Below are positions 41,940-51,055 of a stretch of 64,000 bases of DNA, piece by piece. Numbering within the stretch: position 1 is the first letter of the stretch; each line of letters starts with the position of its first letter. The stretch comes from Streptomyces sp. BV286. GTDB taxonomy: Bacteria; Actinomycetota; Actinomycetes; Streptomycetales; Streptomycetaceae. A program made the position numbers and the translations under genes. The stretch is from NCBI RefSeq assembly GCF_019090165.1, contig NZ_JAHRIB010000210.1:1-64000 (forward strand), read 5' to 3'. The notes beneath the pieces are model-generated. The model was not told where the DNA came from and did no database searches. It saw nothing but the letters and a program-made list of their open reading frames with translations.

Positions 41940-43922
41940 ATGTGCGGCTTCGTGGGATTCAACGACCTCAGCGGTGGCCAGGAGGCCGCCCGCGCCACGG
42001 CGGACCGGATGCTGGCCGCGGTGGCCCACCGCGGCCCCGACGGAAGCAACTGGTACCACCACCGGGGCGTGACCTTCGCGCACTGTGCCCTGACCTTCGT
42101 CGACCCCGACCGGGGCCGGCAACCGTTCGTCTCCGCGAGCGGTGCCACCGCGCTCGTCCTCAACGGGGAGATCTACAACCACGAGGAACTCCGCCGCGAA
42201 CTGCGGGCCGCGGGAGTCCGGTTGCGTACGGCGGGCGACACCGAGGTGCTCGTGGAGCTGTACGAGCGGCACGGCATGAAGGTGCTGGAGCGGGTGCGCG
42301 GCATGTACGCCTTCGTGCTGCACGACGCGCGCACCGCCACGACCGTGCTGGCCCGCGACCCGATGGGCAAGAAGCCGCTCTACTACACGCGTGTCCCCGG
42401 CGGGATCGCCTTCGCCTCCGAACTCACGGCGCTGCTGCGACATCCCGACGCGCCGCGTACCCCGGACGTCCGGGCCCTCGCCGGCTATCTGACGCTCCAG
42501 GCGTTCTGCGCGCCCGGATCGGCCGTGACCGACGTGTACAAGGTCCGCCCCGGCAGCTACCTGGAGCACTCCGGCGGACGGCTGCGCGAAGTGGAGTTCT
42601 GGCGGCCCCGGTTGGCGACGGCCACCCTGACGCCGGGCCGAGGGACACCGGGCGGACGGACGCCGAGCGCGCGGGAGGCCGCCGCACGCTTCGAGGAGCT
42701 GTTCCGGGCCGCGGTCGCCCGCCGGGTCATGAGTACGGAGCGCCGGCTCGGGGTGCTGCTGAGCGGGGGCCTCGACTCCAGCGCGGTGGCCGCCGTCGCC
42801 CAGCAACTCTCCCCGCAGCGATCGGTGTTGACCTTCAGCGCGGGATTCGAACAGCCCGACTTCGACGAGAGCGCGCACGCCCGCTCGGTAGCCCGGCACC
42901 TCGGTACCGAGCACCATGTCGTCCGTATCGGCGGACGCGAACTCGCCGACGTGGTGGAGTCGGAGTACGCGCAGGCCGACGAGCCCCTCGCCGATCCCTC
43001 CCTGCTGCCCACCCGCATCGTCTGCCGGACGGCTCGGCAGCACGTCCGCGGGGTGCTCACCGGGGACGGCGCCGACGAACTACTCCTCGGCTACCGGTAC
43101 TTCCAGGCCGAGCGGGCGATCGAGATGCTGCTGCGGCTGATGCCGGCCCCCCGGCTGGAAGCCCTGGTGCGTACCCTCGTCCGCAAACTGCCCGCACGGT
43201 CCGGCAATCTGCCCGCCGCCGCGGCCCTCGGCCTGCTGGCACGCGGGCTGCGCGCGGCACCCGAGCACCGCTTCTACCTGTCCACGGCCCCCTTCGGCCC
43301 GGCCGAACTGCCCGGCCTGCTGCGCCCGGACGCCCACGCGGCCCTGGCCGGGCACGACCCCTTCGCCGAGGTGTCCCGGCTTCTGGACGGCCAGCCTGGC
43401 CTCACCGGCGTGCAGCGCAGCCAACTCGCCGTCGTCGCCCACTTCCTGCGCGACGTGATCCTCACCAAGACCGACCGCGGCGGCATGCGCAGCGCCCTCG
43501 AACTACGCTCCCCCTTCCTCGACCTGGACCTCGTCGAGTACGGCAACGCACTGCCCACCGCGCTGAAACTGCGCCGCTTCACCGGTAAGTACCTGTTGCG
43601 CCGGGTCGCCGCCGACTGGCTGCCGACGGACATCGTGCGGCGCACCAAGCTCGGCTTCCGCGCCCCGCTGGCCGCCCTGCTGCGGAACGAGTTGCGCCCC
43701 CTGCTCCTTGACACCCTCGCCGCATCCGCGCTGGACCGCGGCGGACTGTTCGACGCCCGTGCCGTTCGGCTGCTGACCGACGACCACCTCAGCGGCCGCC
43801 GCGACACCTCGCGCAAGCTGTGGGCACTCCTGACCTACCAGCTCTGGTACCAGGCGCTGCCCACGCACACCCCGTCCCCTGCATGCCTCGACCTCACCGA
43901 GGAGCCCCACCGTGCGCCCTGA
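41940..43922 (+). CDS. moeF5: Asparagine-synthase-like amidotransferase (MoeF5-like)
   Basis: A 660-residue class II glutamine-dependent amidotransferase. The start MCGFVGFND places nucleophile Cys2 correctly, so ammonia release from glutamine is expected. Later come HRGPDGSNWYHH, LVLNGEIYNHEELR, and the ATP-pyrophosphatase loop LLSGGLDSSAVAAV at about residue 273. In moenomycin, MoeF5 amidates the carboxyl of the first uronic acid. ATG 41940 lies five bases after the epimerase stop. The N-terminal frame extends upstream but Cys2 fixes the start. Confidence 0.9.
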   Translation: MCGFVGFNDLSGGQEAARATADRMLAAVAHRGPDGSNWYHHRGVTFAHCALTFVDPDRGRQPFVSASGATALVLNGEIYNHEELRRELRAAGVRLRTAGDTEVLVELYERHGMKVLERVRGMYAFVLHDARTATTVLARDPMGKKPLYYTRVPGGIAFASELTALLRHPDAPRTPDVRALAGYLTLQAFCAPGSAVTDVYKVRPGSYLEHSGGRLREVEFWRPRLATATLTPGRGTPGGRTPSAREAAARFEELFRAAVARRVMSTERRLGVLLSGGLDSSAVAAVAQQLSPQRSVLTFSAGFEQPDFDESAHARSVARHLGTEHHVVRIGGRELADVVESEYAQADEPLADPSLLPTRIVCRTARQHVRGVLTGDGADELLLGYRYFQAERAIEMLLRLMPAPRLEALVRTLVRKLPARSGNLPAAAALGLLARGLRAAPEHRFYLSTAPFGPAELPGLLRPDAHAALAGHDPFAEVSRLLDGQPGLTGVQRSQLAVVAHFLRDVILTKTDRGGMRSALELRSPFLDLDLVEYGNALPTALKLRRFTGKYLLRRVAADWLPTDIVRRTKLGFRAPLAALLRNELRPLLLDTLAASALDRGGLFDARAVRLLTDDHLSGRRDTSRKLWALLTYQLWYQALPTHTPSPACLDLTEEPHRAP

Positions 43923-45123
43923 CCGTCCGCACATCCAGGTGCTGTCGCCCCGGACCTGGGGGGAGTTCGGCAACTACCTCGCCGCCACCCGGTTCTCCCG
44001 GGTGCTGCGCGGCGCCGTCGACGCGGAAGTGACCCTGCTGGAAGCAGAACCGATCCTCCCCTGGCTCGGCGAGGCCGGTGCCGAGATCCGCACGATCTCG
44101 CTGGAGAGCCCGGACGCGACCGTCCGCACCCAGCGCTACATGGCCCTGATGGCCCGTCTCCAGGAACGTTTCCCCTCCGGTTTCGAGACCGACCCCACCT
44201 CGGAGCAGATCACCGAACTGGCGCCGCTCACCAAGCACTTGCGCTCCACCGCGCCGGACGTGGTGGTCGGCACGAAGGGCTTCGTGGCACGCCTGTGTGT
44301 GGCCGCCGTACGGCTGGCGGGACTGCACACCCGCGTGGTCAGCCATGTCACCAACCCAGGGCTCCTCCAGCTGCCGCTGCACCGAAGTCCGCATCCCGAC
44401 CTGACGCTGGTGGGCTTCTCCTGGGCGAAGGACCACCTCCTCGCGCAGACGGGCGGCGATCCGGACCGGGTGCAGGTGGTGGGACCGCTGGTCGCCCAGC
44501 ACGATCTGCGCGACTTCATGACCAGCGAGTCCGCCGCTCCGGCGGCCGGCCCCTGGGGCGGGGACGCCGACTCCGACCGCCCCCGGCTGATCGTCTTCTG
44601 CAACCGCGGCGGAGACGTCTACCTGGAGCTGGTGCACCACATCGCCGCACACCATCCGGACACCGACCTGGTGTTCGTCGGCTACGACGACCCCGACCTC
44701 GCCCGCCGCGCCGCCGCCGGAGCGCAGCGGCTCACACACTGGCGGTTCCACAGCCGGCTCACCCAGGCCGAGTACTTCGACTACATCGACCGCGCGTCCA
44801 GGTCGCCGTACGGGCTGCTCGTCTCGAAGGCGGGCCCCAACACCACCCTCGAGGCGGCCTACTTCGGGATCCCGGTGCTCATGCTGGAGTCGGGGCTGCC
44901 GATGGAGCGATGGGTGCCGGGGCTGATCCACGACAACCGTCTCGGCCGGGCCTGCGCCACGCCCGACGACCTGTTCCACACCGTCGACGACTGGCTGACC
45001 CACCCGTCGGCGATCGAGGAACACAAGAAGGCCGCGATCGGCTTCGCCGAGTCCGTGCTCGACCAGGAGGCGGTGGCCCGCCGGATCGGGGCCGCCGTAC
45101 GGCCCCTGCTGGAAACCCGGTGA
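43912..45123 (+). CDS. moeGT1: GT-B glycosyltransferase starting the sugar chain (MoeGT1-like)
   Basis: A 403-residue GT-B enzyme of the MurG/GT28-like type. The C-terminal nucleotide-sugar site reads LVSKAGPNTTLEAAYFGIPVLMLE; the N-terminal half binds the lipid acceptor. MoeGT1 transfers galacturonic acid from UDP to farnesyl-phosphoglycerate, the first committed glycosylation. GTG 43912 overlaps the end of the amidotransferase gene by 11 bp and follows GAGGAG. Membrane-peripheral by analogy; no TM helices predicted. Confidence 0.85.
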   Translation: MRPDRPHIQVLSPRTWGEFGNYLAATRFSRVLRGAVDAEVTLLEAEPILPWLGEAGAEIRTISLESPDATVRTQRYMALMARLQERFPSGFETDPTSEQITELAPLTKHLRSTAPDVVVGTKGFVARLCVAAVRLAGLHTRVVSHVTNPGLLQLPLHRSPHPDLTLVGFSWAKDHLLAQTGGDPDRVQVVGPLVAQHDLRDFMTSESAAPAAGPWGGDADSDRPRLIVFCNRGGDVYLELVHHIAAHHPDTDLVFVGYDDPDLARRAAAGAQRLTHWRFHSRLTQAEYFDYIDRASRSPYGLLVSKAGPNTTLEAAYFGIPVLMLESGLPMERWVPGLIHDNRLGRACATPDDLFHTVDDWLTHPSAIEEHKKAAIGFAESVLDQEAVARRIGAAVRPLLETR

Positions 45124-46628
45124 AGCCCCGCATCCGGCTCGTCGCCACGCCCGACGGGGTCCGGGCCGAGGGCGACAAGGAGGCACGGCTCGGACACGCC
45201 CTCGGCGGGGATCCCCTGGCCGAGGGGCCGCCGCCCGAGGGTGTCTTCGCCGCCTGGGAGTGGGACGGCGAACGCCTCCTCGTCCGCAACGACCGCTACG
45301 GCATGCACCCGCTGTACTACCGCGCCGACGCCGGCTCCCTGACGCTCTCCCCCGATCCGCTCGCCCTGCTCCTGCCCGGCGAGAGTGCCGCACTCGACGA
45401 CGACGCACTGGCCGTCTTCATCCGGCTGGGCTTCTTCCTCGGTGAGGACACCGCCTTCGCCGCGATCCGCGCGCTGCCCCCCGGCGCCACACTGACCTGG
45501 ACGCCCGACGGGCCCGAAATCCGTTCGCCCGCACTCCCCGTGCCCGGTCCCGCGGCCCTCACCCAGGCCGATGCCGTGGACGGTTTCGTCGAGTTGTTCC
45601 GCGCCGCCGTGGCCCGTCGGCTGCCCGCGGAGCCGTACGTCCTTCCGCTGAGCGGTGGCCGGGACTCCCGGCACATCCTCCTGGAACTCTGCCGTCAGGG
45701 CGCCCCACCGCGGCTGTGCGTCAGCGGCGCCAAGTTCCCTCCCGACCCGGGTGCCGACGCCCGCGTCGCCGCCCACCTCGCCGAACGCCTGGGCCTGCCG
45801 CACCGCACCGTCGCCCGGCCGCGCTCGCAGTTCCGCGCGGAGCGCACCGCCAACCCGGCACAGGGCATGGGCACCCTGGACGGCGCCTGGACCCTGTCCC
45901 TGCTTGCCTTCCTGCGCCGCCACAGCGGCCTCTGGTACGACGGGCTCGGCGGTGGCGAGCTCGCGCAGAACCCCAGCATCGCGCTGATCAGGAAGAACCC
46001 GTACGACGTGAGAGACCTGCCGGGGCTCGCGGACCGGCTGCTGGCCGCCGGCCGCACCGGAGCGCACGTCGAACACCTCCTGGGCCCCCGGACCCGCGTC
46101 GCGTGGAGCCGGGAACGGGCCCGCGACCGGCTCGTGCGGGAACTGGCCCGGCACGCCGACGCCGCCTTCCCGCTCGGCTCGTTCTTCTTCTGGAACCGGA
46201 CCCGACGGTCCATCGCCCTCGCCCCTTTCACACTGGGCGACGACCACGCGGTGATCCACACCCCCTACCTCGACCACGCACTCGTCGACCACCTCGCCTC
46301 GGTGCCGCACCGCTTCCTGAGCGACGGCACCTTCCACGACCAGGCGCTGCACAAGGCGTTCCCGGAACACGCCGGCCTGGGCTTCGCCTCGGCCGTTCCG
46401 CAGCGCCACGGACTGGTCCTGGTCGGGCACCGGCTGGCGTACCTCACCCGGCTGCTCGGCCACACCCTGCACAGCGAACGGGACTGGTGGTCCAGCCGCG
46501 ACCGGATCCTGCAGCAACTGCTGGCCGCGGGCCGCGGCCCAGGGGCGCCGCAGCGGGTCAGCCGGCTCCAGCCGCTGGCCCTCCACCTGCTCCAGCTGGA
46601 GTCCCTCGCGGCCGGGAGAACCGCCTGA
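45120..46628 (+). CDS. moeH5: Asparagine-synthase-like amide-forming enzyme lacking Cys2 (MoeH5-like)
   Basis: A 502-residue asparagine-synthase homologue, GTG 45120 overlapping the GT1 stop (GTGA). The N-terminal Ntn domain starts MKPRIRLVATPDG, so the catalytic Cys2 is missing and glutamine hydrolysis is not expected. The synthetase domain keeps the ATP loop YVLPLSGGRDSRHILLEL (~residue 176). In moenomycin, MoeH5 is the enzyme that amidates the second uronic carboxyl with ammonia or the C5N amine. The missing glutaminase residue fits use of a free amine, and is noteworthy because no separate amide ligase is visible here. Confidence 0.85.
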   Translation: MKPRIRLVATPDGVRAEGDKEARLGHALGGDPLAEGPPPEGVFAAWEWDGERLLVRNDRYGMHPLYYRADAGSLTLSPDPLALLLPGESAALDDDALAVFIRLGFFLGEDTAFAAIRALPPGATLTWTPDGPEIRSPALPVPGPAALTQADAVDGFVELFRAAVARRLPAEPYVLPLSGGRDSRHILLELCRQGAPPRLCVSGAKFPPDPGADARVAAHLAERLGLPHRTVARPRSQFRAERTANPAQGMGTLDGAWTLSLLAFLRRHSGLWYDGLGGGELAQNPSIALIRKNPYDVRDLPGLADRLLAAGRTGAHVEHLLGPRTRVAWSRERARDRLVRELARHADAAFPLGSFFFWNRTRRSIALAPFTLGDDHAVIHTPYLDHALVDHLASVPHRFLSDGTFHDQALHKAFPEHAGLGFASAVPQRHGLVLVGHRLAYLTRLLGHTLHSERDWWSSRDRILQQLLAAGRGPGAPQRVSRLQPLALHLLQLESLAAGRTA

Positions 46629-46675
46629 GTCCGGACGTCAACACCGCCCGAACGACCCCAGAAGGAGGGGACATC

Positions 46676-48193
46676 ATGCGGAAGACACTGCCCGTCATCA
46701 GTACCGGTGCGGCGGCGGGGACCGCGTCGGGCGGCTGCTCGACGGCCGTCGCCAAAGCACCGGACCGCCCGGGCCTGCCGCGCTGGCGCAAGCGCAAACT
46801 GCGGATCGCGCTGGTCCGCCACCACGACCTGTGCCTCAACACTCGTCAGATCACCCAGATCCAGAAGCGGGCCGGCGTCCTGCCGCACCTGGGACTGGGC
46901 TACATCCACACCGCGCTGAAATCGGCCGGCTTCCACAACGTCATCCAGGTCGACACCCCCGCCCTCGGCCTGGACAGCGAGGGACTGCGCAAACTGCTCG
47001 CCGACTTCGAACCGGACCTGGTCGGCGTCAGCACCACCACGCCTGGCCTGCCCGGCGCCGTCGAGGCCTGCCAGGCGGCCAAGAGCACCGGCGCCAAGGT
47101 CATCCTCGGCGGCCCGCACAGTGAGGTGTACGCGCACGAGAACCTCTTCCACGACTGCATCGACTACGTCGGTGTCGGCGAAGGCATCACGATCATGCCG
47201 GAGCTGGCCGAGGCCATGGAGCAGGGCGACAAACCGGAGGGCATCCGCGGCCTGGTGACCCGCGAACACGACGGCGGCGCCGCGCCCATGGTGAACCTGG
47301 AGGAGGTCGGCTGGCCCTCCCGCGACGGCCTGCCGATGAACAGCTACTACTCGATCATGGCTCCCCGGCCGTTCGCGACGATGATCTCCAGCCGGGGCTG
47401 CCCCTTCAAGTGCAGCTTCTGCTTCAAGCAGGCCGTCGACAAGAAGTCGATGTACCGCTCCCCCGAGGACGTCGTCGGGGAGATGACGGAGCTCAAGGAC
47501 CGGTGGGGGGTGAAGGAGATCATGTTCTACGACGACGTGTTCACCCTGCACCGGGGCCGGGTCCGGGAGATCTGCGCGCTGATCGGCGAACAGGGTCTGA
47601 AGGTGCGCTGGGAGGCGCCGACCCGCGTGGACCTGGTGCCGGAACCGCTGCTCGAGGCGATGGCCGGGGCCGGCTGCGTACGGCTGCGGTTCGGCATCGA
47701 GCACGGCGACTCGGAGATCCTCAAGCGGATGCGCAAGGAGAGCGACATCGAGAAGATCGAACGGGCCGTCACCTCCGCGCACGAGGCGGGCATCAAGGGC
47801 TTCGGCTACTTCATCGTCGGCTGGCTCGGCGAGACCCCGGAGCAGTTCCGCGCCACCATCGACCTCGCCTGCCGCATCCCGCTGGACTACGCGAGCTTCT
47901 ACACCGCGACCCCGCTGCCGGGCACCCCGCTGCACACCGAGTCCGTGGCCGCGGGGCAGATACCCGCCGACTACTGGGACCGGTTCGTGCAGGGCGAGTT
48001 CGACGCGCGGATCGGCTACCTGGTGCCCGACGCCCAGCGCCGCGCCCAGGCCGCCTACCGCGCGTTCTTCCTGCGCCGCTCCATGGCGAAGCCGCTGCTG
48101 TCCCACATGGCCTCGACCGGCCAGTGGCGCAACACCCTGGACGGTCTGCGCAGCCTGGCCCGGTCGACCTCGAACACCGACCGTGACTTCTGA
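46676..48193 (+). CDS. moeK5: B12-dependent radical SAM C-methyltransferase (MoeK5-like)
   Basis: A 505-residue enzyme. An N-terminal cobalamin-binding Rossmann domain (about 45-180, FEPDLVGVSTTTPGLPGAVEA, VILGGPHSEVY) precedes a radical SAM barrel with the cluster motif SRGCPFKCSFCFKQA (CxxxCxxC, ~residue 240). MoeK5 C-methylates C4 of the first sugar of moenomycin, an unactivated position needing radical chemistry. ATG 46676 has GAAGGAGGGG upstream. The first 35 residues are an unusual basic/Gly/Ser extension with no obvious function. Confidence 0.9.
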   Translation: MRKTLPVISTGAAAGTASGGCSTAVAKAPDRPGLPRWRKRKLRIALVRHHDLCLNTRQITQIQKRAGVLPHLGLGYIHTALKSAGFHNVIQVDTPALGLDSEGLRKLLADFEPDLVGVSTTTPGLPGAVEACQAAKSTGAKVILGGPHSEVYAHENLFHDCIDYVGVGEGITIMPELAEAMEQGDKPEGIRGLVTREHDGGAAPMVNLEEVGWPSRDGLPMNSYYSIMAPRPFATMISSRGCPFKCSFCFKQAVDKKSMYRSPEDVVGEMTELKDRWGVKEIMFYDDVFTLHRGRVREICALIGEQGLKVRWEAPTRVDLVPEPLLEAMAGAGCVRLRFGIEHGDSEILKRMRKESDIEKIERAVTSAHEAGIKGFGYFIVGWLGETPEQFRATIDLACRIPLDYASFYTATPLPGTPLHTESVAAGQIPADYWDRFVQGEFDARIGYLVPDAQRRAQAAYRAFFLRRSMAKPLLSHMASTGQWRNTLDGLRSLARSTSNTDRDF

Positions 48194-49448
48194 GACCGCC
48201 CGCCCGGCCGCGTCCGTGCGACCGGGCCCTCCCGTACGCCTCAACGTGCCGCTGCCGGCCCGCGGCCGGCGGCGGCACGGCGAACCGTTCCTGACCCACC
48301 ACGTCCGCAGGACCATGGCCCGCGGCTTCCGCCCGCCACCGTCCTGGTCGGTGGCGGTGCGCTACGTCCTGCCCGACGGACCGTCCGGCGAAGCGCCCCT
48401 GCTCTCCCACGCCCGGGCCGCCGCCGACGCCCTGCGTACCGACTCCCCCGCCCTCGCCCTGATCGCCCCGACCTACGTCTCCCGCGGCACCCTCACCGAA
48501 CAGGCGGAGCGCCTCGACGCCCTGCTCGACCGTGTCGCCGAGCTGGCCGAGGACCACCCGGACGCCCCCGCCGTGCTGTTCGTGGGCATGCAGTGGGCCT
48601 CGGCCGAGGAGGAGGACGAGTCGGTACGGCGGCTGCGGGCGCTGCTGCGGCGGGCCCGCGCCCGGCTGCCGCAGGTGCCCGTGTGCGGTCTCTCCCTGCC
48701 CGGTCCCGGCAAGCCCCGCACCCTCAACGCCGCGATCGAGGTGGCCGAACTACTCGGCTGTGCGGGCGTCGGCTGGGTCGACGACGACGTGACCCTGGAC
48801 CCGGGCTGTCTGTCACGGCTGTGGCGGGACTTCCTGGCGGCCGGCTGCCGGGGGGCGGTGGGCGCCACGAAGATCCCGCACACCAAGGAGTTCGCCACCT
48901 CGCGCCTGCTGGCCCGCGCCAAGGCCATCGCGGCGCCCGCGACCAACTACCCGCACGGCTGCTGCATCCTGGTGGCCACCGACGTCCTGTCCGGCGGGAT
49001 GCCCGGCCGCTACGTCTCCGACGACGGCTACGTCTGCTTCCGTCTCCTCGATCCCGCGCTGCCCGATCCACTCGCCCGGCTGCGTCTCGTACCGGACGCG
49101 CGCTGCCACTACTACGTCGCCGGGCCCGCGGGCGAGACCCGCCGCAGGATCCGCAGGCTCCTCCTCAACCACCTCGTCGATCTCGCCGACTGGCCCCTGC
49201 CCGTGGTCCGGCACTACTTCCGCCACATCCTGTTCGCCGGCCTGTGGCCGCTGACCGGCTTCGACGGCACCGGCGGACGGCGCCTCGGCATCCAGAAGGC
49301 GCTGATCAAGTGGCTCTACTTCGCCTGGTTCGCGCGGGTGGGGACGGAGCTGTACCTGCGCGGGCTGACCGGCCGGCCCCTGCGCGCCGTCGAGTGGGCC
49401 CCGTACTCGGCCGTCCCCACCCTCACACCCGCTGACCAGGAGCGCTGA
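48183..49448 (+). CDS. moeGT4: GT2-family glycosyltransferase (MoeGT4-like)
   Basis: A 421-residue GT-A glycosyltransferase. The nucleotide-binding start is around ALIAPTYVSRGTLTEQ, and the metal-binding acidic motif is GVGWVDDDVTLDPGCL (DDD). The C-terminus has membrane-associating helices (LNHLVDLADWPLPVVRHYF, FAGLWPLTGF). In moenomycin, GT4 adds N-acetylglucosamine to the galacturonyl lipid. GTG 48183 overlaps the end of moeK5 by 11 bp. It is a clear paralogue of the GT at 55793 (same order of motifs), so the two arose by duplication. Confidence 0.82.
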   Translation: MTSETARPAASVRPGPPVRLNVPLPARGRRRHGEPFLTHHVRRTMARGFRPPPSWSVAVRYVLPDGPSGEAPLLSHARAAADALRTDSPALALIAPTYVSRGTLTEQAERLDALLDRVAELAEDHPDAPAVLFVGMQWASAEEEDESVRRLRALLRRARARLPQVPVCGLSLPGPGKPRTLNAAIEVAELLGCAGVGWVDDDVTLDPGCLSRLWRDFLAAGCRGAVGATKIPHTKEFATSRLLARAKAIAAPATNYPHGCCILVATDVLSGGMPGRYVSDDGYVCFRLLDPALPDPLARLRLVPDARCHYYVAGPAGETRRRIRRLLLNHLVDLADWPLPVVRHYFRHILFAGLWPLTGFDGTGGRRLGIQKALIKWLYFAWFARVGTELYLRGLTGRPLRAVEWAPYSAVPTLTPADQER

Positions 49449-51040
49449 TGAAGGTACTGTCTCTCCATTCCGCCGGTCACGACACCGGCGTCGGATACTT
49501 CGAGGACGGGCGGCTGGTCTTCGCCGTCGAGACCGAACGGCTCACCCGCGTCAAGCACGACCACCGTTCCGACATCGCGCTGCAGCACGTGCTGTCCCAG
49601 GAGTGCGTGGACACCGACGGGATCGACCTGGTGGCGGTCAGTACCCCGGTTCGCAGCGCCCTGCTGCAGATTCCGGACCTGGACCGCGCGATGGAACGGA
49701 TCAACGCCGGCGCTCCTCACCACCGGACCACGTGCGACCTGCTCGGCCGCAGTGTGGACTGCGTGGTCGTCACGCACGAGGTCTCGCACGCCGCGCTCGC
49801 CGCCCACTACGCGGGGCACGAGGACGGCACCCTCGTGCTGGTCAACGAGGGCCGCGGACAACTCACCCGCAGCTCCCTGTTCCGGGTCGAGGAGGACCGC
49901 CTGGAGTGGATCGCGAAGGACCCGCTGCCCTGGTACGGCAACGGCTTCGGCTGGACCGCGATCGGCCACCTCCTGGGCTTCGGCAAGAGCCCCAGCGTCG
50001 CCGGCAAGGTGATGGCGCTCGGCGGGTACGGGCAGCCGGACGCCCGTATACGCGAGCAGTTGCAGGCCGTGGATCCCCAGGTGATGCACGATCTGGAACT
50101 GGCCGAGCGGGTACGCGCCGAACTCGCCGAACGCCCCGAGTTCCACCCCGAGTTCGAGACAGCCGCACACGTCGTCGCCACCTTCCAGGAACTGTTCACC
50201 GAAGCCGTGCACGCCGTGCTCGACCGGCACGTCACCCGCACCACCACAGGGGTGGGGCCCATCGCCCTCGGCGGCGGCTGTGCGCTGAACATCGTCGCCA
50301 ACTCGGAGCTGCGCGAGGCCTTCGGCCGCGACATCGCCGTCCCGCCGGCCTGCGGCGACGCGGGGCACCTGGCGGGCGCCGGCATCTACGCCCTCACCTA
50401 CCTGCTGGGCCAGCGGCCCGAACCACTCAGCGTGTACAGCAACGGCACCGGGGAGCCCGCCGCCGCCGTCCTGGCCACCCTGGACACGTCAGGGCTGAAG
50501 GCCGTTCCCTACGACGCCCACGCGGTCGCCCGGCTGCTCGCGGACGGCGGTGTCGTGGCCCTGACGGAGGGGGCGGCCGAGCTCGGGCCGCGGGCGCTCG
50601 GGCATCGCTCGCTGCTGGGCAACCCGGCCGCGTCCGGGATGCGCAAGCGGCTGAGCGAGAAGCTCAAGCAGCGGGAGTGGTACCGCCCGCTGGGAGCCGT
50701 GATGCGCGACGAGCGTTTCGCCGAGCTCTACCCCGGCGGCCGGCCGTCGCCGTACATGCTCTTCGAATACGAGCTGCCGGAGGGCACCGCCCCGGAGGCC
50801 CGGCACATCAACGGGACCTGCCGGATCCAGACCCTGGGCGCCGACCAGCCGCGGCTGCACGGTCTGCTCGCCTCCTTCGAGGCGCAGACCGGTGTCCCGG
50901 CCCTGATCAACACCTCACTCAACGGCCCGGGCCGTGCCATCGCCCACACCGCCCGGCACGTGCTGGACGACTTCGCGCACGGCGACGTCGACCTGTTCGT
51001 CTTCGACGACGTGATGGCCTACCGGAGCGAGCCCCGGTAG
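49448..51040 (+). CDS. moeM5: Carbamoyltransferase (MoeM5-like)
   Basis: A 530-residue NodU/CmcH-type O-carbamoyltransferase. The N-terminal actin/Kae1-like domain begins MKVLSLHSAGHDTGVGYFED (HxxxH-type metal/adenylate region further at VSHAALAAHYAG) and the C-terminal domain has GAAELGPRALGHRSLLGNP and LINTSLNGPG. It moves the carbamoyl group of carbamoyl phosphate to a sugar hydroxyl, which in moenomycin is O3 of the first sugar. ATG 49448 overlaps the GT4 stop by one base. Last gene of the rightward operon. Confidence 0.9.
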   Translation: MKVLSLHSAGHDTGVGYFEDGRLVFAVETERLTRVKHDHRSDIALQHVLSQECVDTDGIDLVAVSTPVRSALLQIPDLDRAMERINAGAPHHRTTCDLLGRSVDCVVVTHEVSHAALAAHYAGHEDGTLVLVNEGRGQLTRSSLFRVEEDRLEWIAKDPLPWYGNGFGWTAIGHLLGFGKSPSVAGKVMALGGYGQPDARIREQLQAVDPQVMHDLELAERVRAELAERPEFHPEFETAAHVVATFQELFTEAVHAVLDRHVTRTTTGVGPIALGGGCALNIVANSELREAFGRDIAVPPACGDAGHLAGAGIYALTYLLGQRPEPLSVYSNGTGEPAAAVLATLDTSGLKAVPYDAHAVARLLADGGVVALTEGAAELGPRALGHRSLLGNPAASGMRKRLSEKLKQREWYRPLGAVMRDERFAELYPGGRPSPYMLFEYELPEGTAPEARHINGTCRIQTLGADQPRLHGLLASFEAQTGVPALINTSLNGPGRAIAHTARHVLDDFAHGDVDLFVFDDVMAYRSEPR

Positions 51041-51041
51041 G

Positions 51042-51055
51042 CCGTCGGCCGACGG
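51042..51055. terminator. Palindrome in a 15-bp convergent gap
   Basis: CCGTCGGCCGACGG is a perfect 14-bp palindrome filling the entire space between the convergent moeM5-like and moeN5-like stop codons. It may act as a minimal two-way transcription barrier. With so little space, the two operons must read into each other's 3' ends. Confidence 0.45.
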
